Under the pieces are notes generated by a model, which saw only the letters and a list, made by a program, of their open reading frames with translations, made no database searches and had not been told where the DNA came from. The translations under genes were made by a program, and so were the position numbers. A stretch of DNA of 10,438 bases from Propionibacterium sp. (lineage in GTDB: Bacteria; Actinomycetota; Actinomycetes; Propionibacteriales; Propionibacteriaceae), in the NCBI GenBank assembly GCA_012514785.1, contig JAAYZP010000064.1, positions 1 through 10,438 of the forward strand. Direction: 5' to 3'. Positions 6,490 to 10,438 of the stretch are shown one piece after another (the first letter of the stretch is position 1; each line of letters opens with the position of its first letter).

Positions 6490-6644
6490 AGCGCCTTGCC
6501 GGCATCGTCCTGCTGGTCGCGTTCCTCACTGGGCTCGGCGTCGGGGGCGCGCATGCGCTCTGGTCGCAGAGCACGAGTGTCACCGTCGAGGTGACGACGG
6601 GCACGTGGGCCACAGGGGAGGCTGCGGGCGAACGCGGGCTCTAG
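6486..6644 (+). CDS. 52-residue secreted mini-protein with SipW-type signal
   Basis: This small gene starts at GTG 6486, overlapping the sipW stop as GTGA. It encodes a basic start (MKRLAG), a hydrophobic core (residues 7-21) and a likely cut in AHA-LWS after residue 24. The remaining mature part is about 28 residues: LWSQSTSVTVEVTTGTWATG followed by a short polar tail. That sequence is the hallmark first strand of SipW substrates (aromatic residue, strand, then TTGTW), but nothing follows it, while usual family members are 150-250 residues. The gene ends with TAG at 6642-6644. It may be a genuine tiny subunit, cap or regulator, or a truncated remnant. The intact frame, the exact 4-nt coupling and the clear signal peptide favour a real gene. 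Confidence 0.72.
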   Translation: MKRLAGIVLLVAFLTGLGVGGAHALWSQSTSVTVEVTTGTWATGEAAGERGL

Positions 6645-6654
6645 ACTGTCCTGC
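6642..6654 (+). promoter_or_regulatory. Candidate leaderless promoter (-10 TAGACT) of the nuoB-like gene
   Basis: TAGACT (6642-6647) matches TAnnnT and ends exactly 7 nt before ATG 6655. Its first three bases are the stop codon of the preceding mini-gene. The nuoB-like ATG has no good ribosome site, which fits leaderless transcription and suggests the nuo-like genes can be expressed apart from the SipW operon. Confidence 0.5.
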
Positions 6655-7047
6655 ATGTTGCAGGCAGTGGATTGGTTCGACGACGGGTCGGTCTTCGTCG
6701 TCGATCTCGCGCTCGCCTGCTGCGCCCTGGAATCCCAGTCGGCGCTCGCCGGGCGCAGCGCCGTCGCACTCGACCAGGTGCCGGCCGACGCCCGCCTGGT
6801 CTACACACTCTCCGGCACGATAACCCACGCCATGGTGCCCGCGATCAGGGCTGCGCTCGACCAACTGCCGGGCGAGGCGACCGTCGTCGCGTTCGGCGCC
6901 TGCGCCATCACGGGCGGCCCCTACTGGGACTCGTACGCCGTGGCGAAGGGCGCCGGGGAGTTGGTGCATGTGGACCACTTCGTCGCCGGCTGCCCTCCGC
7001 CGCCCGACGCGTTCGCGGAGATCGTCGAGGGGGTGCGGGTTGGCTGA
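6655..7047 (+). CDS. nuoB: NADH-quinone oxidoreductase subunit B-like / [NiFe]-hydrogenase small subunit-like protein
   Basis: This 130-residue protein has the complete set of four cysteines that hold the terminal [4Fe-4S] cluster (N2) in NuoB: the pair C22-C23 in LACCALE, C83 in FGACAITGGPYW and C113 in AGCPPPPDAF. In complex I and group 4 hydrogenases this subunit passes electrons to quinone or to the NiFe site. It is somewhat short for NuoB (usually about 150-180), mainly at the N-terminus. Its stop overlaps the nuoC-like start. No nuoA precedes it; the upstream gene belongs to the SipW operon. Because membrane subunits and nuoD are absent here, it could serve ordinary complex I, a group 4 hydrogenase-like complex or an orphan module. 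The family is clear; the complex is not. Confidence 0.85.
   Translation: MLQAVDWFDDGSVFVVDLALACCALESQSALAGRSAVALDQVPADARLVYTLSGTITHAMVPAIRAALDQLPGEATVVAFGACAITGGPYWDSYAVAKGAGELVHVDHFVAGCPPPPDAFAEIVEGVRVG
7027..7033 (+). promoter_or_regulatory. Ribosome binding site supporting a TTG start for the nuoC-like gene
   Basis: GAGGGGG lies 6 nt before TTG 7040 and inside the end of the nuoB-like gene. It justifies the rare start codon and implies translational coupling. Confidence 0.6.
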
Positions 7048-7549
7048 CTTCCGCGCCGACATCGAGGCCGCGCACGCCGAGGGTTTCACCTTCCTCATCC
7101 ACCTCACCGCGATCGACGAACTGGGGCGATCCGACGACTTCCGCCTGCTCGCGCTCCTGGAACGCACCGCCGACGGCGCGCGCCGCGACGTGTCGACGCT
7201 CGTCGGCCGCGACGACGCCGTCGCGCCCCGGATCGACGACCTCTACCCGGCCGCCTCGTGGCTGCAGCGCCAGATCCACGACCTCTTCGGCATCACCTTC
7301 GACGGCGCCGACGGCCGCCCGCTGATCCACCACGGCGACGGCTGGCCGCTACGCAAGGAGTTCCTCCTGGAGCCCCGCGCGGAGACGCCCTGGCCCGGCG
7401 CGCTGGAGCCGGGGGAGTCCTCGCCGGGTGGGCGCAAACTGCTGCCCGTCGGCGTGCCGGACCCCGCCGTCGTCGCCGATCAGGAGTCCACCGACGCCGA
7501 CATTGCGCTCAGCGCCACCGGCACCCGCGTCAGGGGGCGGCGGCGATGA
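7040..7549 (+). CDS. nuoC: NADH-quinone oxidoreductase subunit C-like (30 kDa) protein
   Basis: This 169-residue protein contains the conserved 30-kDa-subunit signature: ASWLQRQIHDLFGITFDG at residues 72-89, then DGWPLRKEF at 100-108. It also carries the family's usual early beta-strand region (FTFLIHLTAIDEL). NuoC is a structural subunit of the peripheral arm that packs against NuoB and NuoD. The canonical W-x-E-R-E before the DxFG motif is W-L-Q-R-Q here, so both glutamates are glutamine. It is not fused to a NuoD domain, and no nuoD follows; the tail after about residue 115 is Pro/Gly-rich and ends in RGRRR. The start is TTG 7040, with an 8-nt overlap with nuoB; the stop overlaps the next ATG (ATGA). 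Confidence 0.82.
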   Translation: MADFRADIEAAHAEGFTFLIHLTAIDELGRSDDFRLLALLERTADGARRDVSTLVGRDDAVAPRIDDLYPAASWLQRQIHDLFGITFDGADGRPLIHHGDGWPLRKEFLLEPRAETPWPGALEPGESSPGGRKLLPVGVPDPAVVADQESTDADIALSATGTRVRGRRR

Positions 7550-7866
7550 TCCACGGTTCCATCCACCTCATCGAGGACCGGTGCACCTCCTGCATGATCT
7601 GCGCCCGCGAGTGCCCGACGTGGTGCATCCGGCTGACCTCGCACCAGGAGCAGACGGTGCCGGCCCCCGGCGCCCGGCCGCGGACCCACAACGTCCTCGA
7701 CACGTTCGTCATCGACTGGTCGCTGTGCATGTACTGCGGCGTCTGCATCGAGCAGTGCCCCACCGACGCGCTCGTCTGGGCCGGCGCGCACGTGCCGCCC
7801 GCCGACCGCCTCACCGACCTGCTGCACGGGAAGGCGCAGCTGGCACCGGAGGAGGGCGGTGGCTGA
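7546..7866 (+). CDS. nuoI: NuoI-like ferredoxin with two [4Fe-4S] clusters
   Basis: This 106-residue protein has two complete CxxCxxCxxxCP motifs: C13-T-S-C-M-I-C-A-R-E-C23-P and C61-M-Y-C-G-V-C-I-E-Q-C71-P. That is the arrangement of the NuoI/HycF/8Fe-ferredoxin family, which wires electrons between the NADH or ferredoxin entry site and NuoB. The core IDWSLCMYCGVCIEQCPTDAL closely follows NuoI style. It lacks the long N-terminal helix of full-length NuoI, so it could also be a soluble partner ferredoxin. Its ATG overlaps the nuoC stop by 4 nt, and its own stop overlaps the GTG of the mannosyltransferase by 8 nt. The spacing implies that all four genes are translated from one message. Confidence 0.85.
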   Translation: MIHGSIHLIEDRCTSCMICARECPTWCIRLTSHQEQTVPAPGARPRTHNVLDTFVIDWSLCMYCGVCIEQCPTDALVWAGAHVPPADRLTDLLHGKAQLAPEEGGG

Positions 7867-9331
7867 GTCGACGTGGCGCACGGACCTCGCCAACGCGGCC
7901 AGGTCCCGCGCGGTGTGGCTGGGATTCGTCGGCTCGCTGTGCATCCTGCTGGGCTCGCTGAGCCCCGCCTACCTGCCCCAGGCGTCGCCGATCTGGGACT
8001 GGCTCCCGCGCTCCGGGCCGGGGCTGTCGGTGACGAAATGGTCCGGCACGGTGCTCACCCTGCTTGGGCTGATGCTCCTGCTGGAGTCGTGGTTCCGGCT
8101 GCGCCCGGCCGCGCGTCGACGGCGGGGCCGCGTCGCGCTGCGCAACTGGGCCGTGCTGCTCATCGTCGCCTCGCCGCTGCTGATCGGCCCGCCGGTGTTC
8201 TCGCACGACGCCTACTCCTACGTCGCGCACGGCTGGCTGCTGCACAACAACCTCGACCCCTACCAGGTGGGGCCCGGCGTGCTGCCCGGCTACTTCGCCG
8301 ACCAGGTGGCCTGGGTTTGGCGGGAGACCCCCGCTCCGTATGGGCCGCTGTCGCTCCGGATCTCCCACCTGCTGGTGATCGTCGCGGGCTTCGACCCCGT
8401 CTGGGCGGCGCTGCTGCACCGCGTCCCGGCGTTGCTGGGCGTGGGTCTGATCGCCTACTTCGTCCCGCGGCTGGCGCAGTTGATGGGGGTGTCGCGTTCC
8501 GGCGCGAGCTGGTTCGCGACGCTGAACCCGATCCTCATCATCGACTTCATCGGCGGCGCCCACAACGACTCATTGATGACCGGGCTGATGGTCTTCGGCA
8601 TCTGGCTGGTCGCGCGCTACAAGCTGTGGTGGCTGGGGGCCGTCGTGATCGGGGTGGCGACGTCGATCAAGCAGCCGGCGCTGCTGGCGTCGGTGGCGCT
8701 GCCGTTCCTCGTGCGGCCATGGACCGAGTGGAAGCTGAAACCCGTGCTCGACGCGCTGGCGCGGTCGCTGTCGTCGCTCGCGATCGCCGTCGGCGTCTTC
8801 GCGCTCATCTCCTGGGCCACCGGCCTCGGCTTCGGTTGGATCAACGCCACCGACGTCCCCGGCATGGTGGACACCGTCTCGCCGGTGACGATCCTCGGGC
8901 GGATACTGCAGTACCCGGCGACCATGCTGGGGCTCGATGCGTCCGGCGTCGCGGTGTTCAACGTGGTGCGGCAGCTGGGGACGGTGGCGATCGTCGTCGG
9001 CCTGGTGTGGTTGGCGATCCTCTACCTCGGTAAGCACCCGATCCGGTTCGTCTCGTGGTCGCTGATCTGGTTCTCGCTGTGCGCGCCCGCGCTGCACTCC
9101 TGGTACCTGCTGTGGGGCGCGGTGCTGCTGCCGATGACGGGGCCGAGCAAGAAGGCGGTGCGCGCGGCGATCGTCGCGACGGTGGTGCTGCTCGCCTACA
9201 ACGCCATCAACTTCGGCATCCGCAACGACCTCTGGACCGTGATGCTGATCTTCGTCGCGGCGCTGTACTGGACGATCCACACCCACGAACTGCGCCAGCC
9301 CGTGCAGGGCGACGGGATCTCCAGCGACTGA
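7859..9331 (+). CDS. mptB: Polyprenol-phosphomannose-dependent alpha-1,6-mannosyltransferase (MptA/MptB-like, GT-C)
   Basis: This 490-residue polytopic membrane protein (about 12 hydrophobic segments) is of the GT-C glycosyltransferase class. Early extracytoplasmic loop motifs are FSHDAYSYVAHGW with the likely catalytic Asp117, NNLDPYQVGP (about 130-139), RETPAPYGPLSL (about 155-166) and GGAHNDSLM in the middle. These match actinobacterial MptA/MptB proteins, which use polyprenyl-phosphate mannose outside the membrane to extend the alpha-1,6-mannan backbone of lipomannan-type glycolipids. The assignment to MptA versus MptB or a paralogue is uncertain. The start is GTG 7859, behind a purine-rich GGAGGAGGG (7848-7856) and overlapping the nuoI stop by 8 nt. 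The stop lies 8 nt from the convergent exonuclease gene. Confidence 0.85.
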   Translation: MAESTWRTDLANAARSRAVWLGFVGSLCILLGSLSPAYLPQASPIWDWLPRSGPGLSVTKWSGTVLTLLGLMLLLESWFRLRPAARRRRGRVALRNWAVLLIVASPLLIGPPVFSHDAYSYVAHGWLLHNNLDPYQVGPGVLPGYFADQVAWVWRETPAPYGPLSLRISHLLVIVAGFDPVWAALLHRVPALLGVGLIAYFVPRLAQLMGVSRSGASWFATLNPILIIDFIGGAHNDSLMTGLMVFGIWLVARYKLWWLGAVVIGVATSIKQPALLASVALPFLVRPWTEWKLKPVLDALARSLSSLAIAVGVFALISWATGLGFGWINATDVPGMVDTVSPVTILGRILQYPATMLGLDASGVAVFNVVRQLGTVAIVVGLVWLAILYLGKHPIRFVSWSLIWFSLCAPALHSWYLLWGAVLLPMTGPSKKAVRAAIVATVVLLAYNAINFGIRNDLWTVMLIFVAALYWTIHTHELRQPVQGDGISSD

Positions 9332-9343
9332 GCCCCGGCTCAG
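9328..9343. terminator. Palindrome over both convergent stop codons, possible shared terminator
   Basis: CTGAGCC (9328-9334) and GGCTCAG (9337-9343) form a perfect 7-bp inverted repeat with a 2-nt spacer (or 6 bp with a 4-nt loop). The stop TGA of the mannosyltransferase (9329-9331) and the reverse-complement stop of the exonuclease (9342-9340) sit symmetrically in its arms. It lacks a T-run on either side, so it would be a weak or non-canonical terminator at best. Confidence 0.3.
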
Positions 9344-10221
9344 ACGTCGTAGTCGACGATGACGGGGCAGTGGTCGCTGAGCCTCGTGTCGTAGCTCGCC
9401 TCGCGGGCGACGGTGACGTCGGTGACGCGCTGCGCCAGGCCGGGGGAGGCGAGCTGGTAGTCGATGCGCCAGCCGGCGTCGTTGTCGAACGCCTGGCCGC
9501 GCCAGCTCCACCACGAGTACGGGCCGTCGACGTCGCCCGCGTGCTTGCGCACGACGTCGACGAGCGAGCGGGGGCTCAGGATCGAGTCGAACCACTCCCG
9601 CTCCTCGGGCAGGAAGCCCTCGGACTTCTGGTTGCCGCGCCAGTTCTTGAGGTCGCGCTGCGTGTTGGCGACGTTGAAATCACCGACGATGAGGAACTCC
9701 CGGCCCTCGGCCGCGGCGTCGCGTCGTCGCAGGGTGATCTGGCGCTTCAGCCCCCGCAGGAAGCGCATCTTGCGCTCGTACTTCTCCTGGTCCAAGCCGT
9801 CGTACGGCCACGCGGCGCCCTTCGGGAGGTAGAGGGAGACGAGGCGGACGGGCGCGTCGGCCAAGTCGACCTCGAGGTAGCGGCCCTCGCCGCCGAAGGG
9901 CCGGAGGAAGCGGCCGCCGGTGAGCTGGGTCGGGATCTCGGAGAGTTCGCCGTCGGCTACCTGGTGGGCGAGGCCACCATGCAGGGTATGCACCGCGGCC
10001 GGCGGGACCTTCGTCAGCACCGCGACGCCGTTGCGTCCGGCGATCTGGCCGAGCTCGAGGGTGGCGTGCCAGCCGTCGAAGGCGTGCAGCGGGAGGTCGG
10101 CGGGCCTGCAGCGGACCTCCTGGAGGGCGACGACGTCGGCGTCCGCCCCGGCCCAGAACTCCCGGAAGCCCCGGGCGACGGTGGCACGAATGCCGTTGAT
10201 GTTGTGGGTACCGATGCGCAT
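9340..10221 (-). CDS. xthA: Exodeoxyribonuclease III (AP endonuclease)
   Basis: This 293-residue protein is the base-excision-repair enzyme that cuts DNA at abasic sites and removes 3' blocking groups. The full endonuclease/exonuclease/phosphatase motif set is present: THNINGIRA with N7, ALQEVR with the metal ligand E35, SLYLPKG with Y131, IVGDFNVANTQRDLKNW with D181 and N183, WRIDYQLAS at 251-259, and LSDHCPVI with the D283/H284 pair. Length and order are normal for the family. ATG 10221 is chosen because MRIGTHNING is the usual N-terminus and a -10 box lies 7 nt upstream. Extending the frame upstream (to 10368) would add 49 non-homologous residues. It is monocistronic within the window and convergent with the mannosyltransferase. 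Confidence 0.94.
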   Translation of the reverse strand: MRIGTHNINGIRATVARGFREFWAGADADVVALQEVRCRPADLPLHAFDGWHATLELGQIAGRNGVAVLTKVPPAAVHTLHGGLAHQVADGELSEIPTQLTGGRFLRPFGGEGRYLEVDLADAPVRLVSLYLPKGAAWPYDGLDQEKYERKMRFLRGLKRQITLRRRDAAAEGREFLIVGDFNVANTQRDLKNWRGNQKSEGFLPEEREWFDSILSPRSLVDVVRKHAGDVDGPYSWWSWRGQAFDNDAGWRIDYQLASPGLAQRVTDVTVAREASYDTRLSDHCPVIVDYDV

Positions 10222-10234
10222 GAGCCCGAGGATA
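10222..10234 (-). promoter_or_regulatory. Candidate leaderless promoter (-10 TATCCT) of xthA
   Basis: On the minus strand TATCCT (10234-10229) matches TAnnnT and is followed by 7 nt and then ATG 10221. No Shine-Dalgarno precedes the start. The spacing is identical to that at 744-756 and 6642-6654. Confidence 0.5.
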
Positions 10235-10304
10235 GCGGAGCGCTCCGGTGACGGGCTCCCGCCCGAGCACCTGCAACCTGATGCGAAAGTACCTCCCCGC
10301 AGCG

Positions 10305-10432
10305 TTTTGGGACTGTGCGAGTTGTGCCGTGATGCGGCGGAGTATGTCTCACCTGCTCGTTGCACCACGGCTTCGGCGATGGGGCACGTGCACCCTGTGC
10401 CGTGATGTTGCGGCGCAGGTCTCCACCGCTTC
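10305..10432. repeat. Imperfect direct repeat with 73-nt period upstream of xthA
   Basis: TGTGCCGTGATG occurs exactly at 10323-10334 and 10396-10407. The similarity extends on both sides with gaps (GGG...GTG before; CGGCG, AG, GTCTC, ACC and GCT/TCG after). No confident gene lies in 10235-10438. The repeat may be part of a longer tandem family or of a gene beyond the right edge. Confidence 0.45.
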
Positions 10433-10438
10433 GCGGCA

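Noticed and set aside
8570..9595. Long minus-strand frames (7811-8563, 8570-9595) opposite the mannosyltransferase
   Set aside because: They are Arg/His/Gln/Pro-rich mirror frames of a well supported membrane protein gene.
9055..10251. A 398-codon plus-strand frame running across the mannosyltransferase end and xthA
   Set aside because: It overlaps two recognised genes in wrong frames and resembles no known family.
10222..10368. N-terminal extension of exodeoxyribonuclease III
   Set aside because: The added 49 residues do not match the family, and the MRIGTHNING start has a -10 box 7 nt upstream.

Overview
The window is GC-rich bacterial DNA with dense, mostly G/C-ending codons, GTG and TTG starts, and three candidate leaderless promoters. 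With a mycobacterial-type DnaE, an MptA/MptB-like polyprenol-phosphomannose mannosyltransferase and secreted proteins with 'alternate' signal peptides, this points to an actinobacterium. A member of the Propionibacteriales is my guess, but the sequence alone does not prove it.

Layout. (1) 1-672, minus: the first 224 codons of dnaE, with the PHP domain and all its expected metal ligands. (2) 757-3519, plus: a 920-residue single-frame fusion of a GH2 glycosidase with a complete DUF2804 domain, read from a probable leaderless promoter. (3) 3520-4164: no gene; a tandem array of degenerate repeats bounded by TGGTTGAG/CTCAACCA inverted ends, with hairpins. (4) 4165-4545, minus: a small Hpt-fold protein whose phospho-accepting histidine position is leucine. 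(5) 4782-6644, plus: a SipW-type secretion operon of two secreted subunits, the ER/SipW-type signal peptidase, and a 52-residue mini-substrate overlapping the peptidase gene by 4 nt. (6) 6655-9331, plus: an overlapping run of nuoB-, nuoC- and nuoI-like genes followed by the GT-C mannosyltransferase, starting from a -10 box that overlaps the stop codon of the preceding mini-gene. (7) 9340-10221, minus: exodeoxyribonuclease III, convergent with the mannosyltransferase and separated by 8 nt, with a palindrome over both stop codons. (8) 10222-10438: its upstream region, with an imperfect 73-nt-period repeat.

How the genes may work together. The SipW operon is self-contained: a dedicated peptidase with three substrates that share an A-[V/L]-W junction, likely building a surface fibre or coat; the Hpt-like gene diverges from it. 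The nuoB/C/I cluster encodes only iron-sulfur and peripheral-arm subunits, with no nuoD and no membrane subunits here, so it is either an orphan electron-transfer module or part of a complex encoded elsewhere.

The points most worth follow-up are the GH2-DUF2804 fusion, the orphan nuoBCI module, the mini SipW substrate, the His-less Hpt protein and the repeat array. I saw no CRISPR array, tRNA, rRNA, transposase or phage gene.
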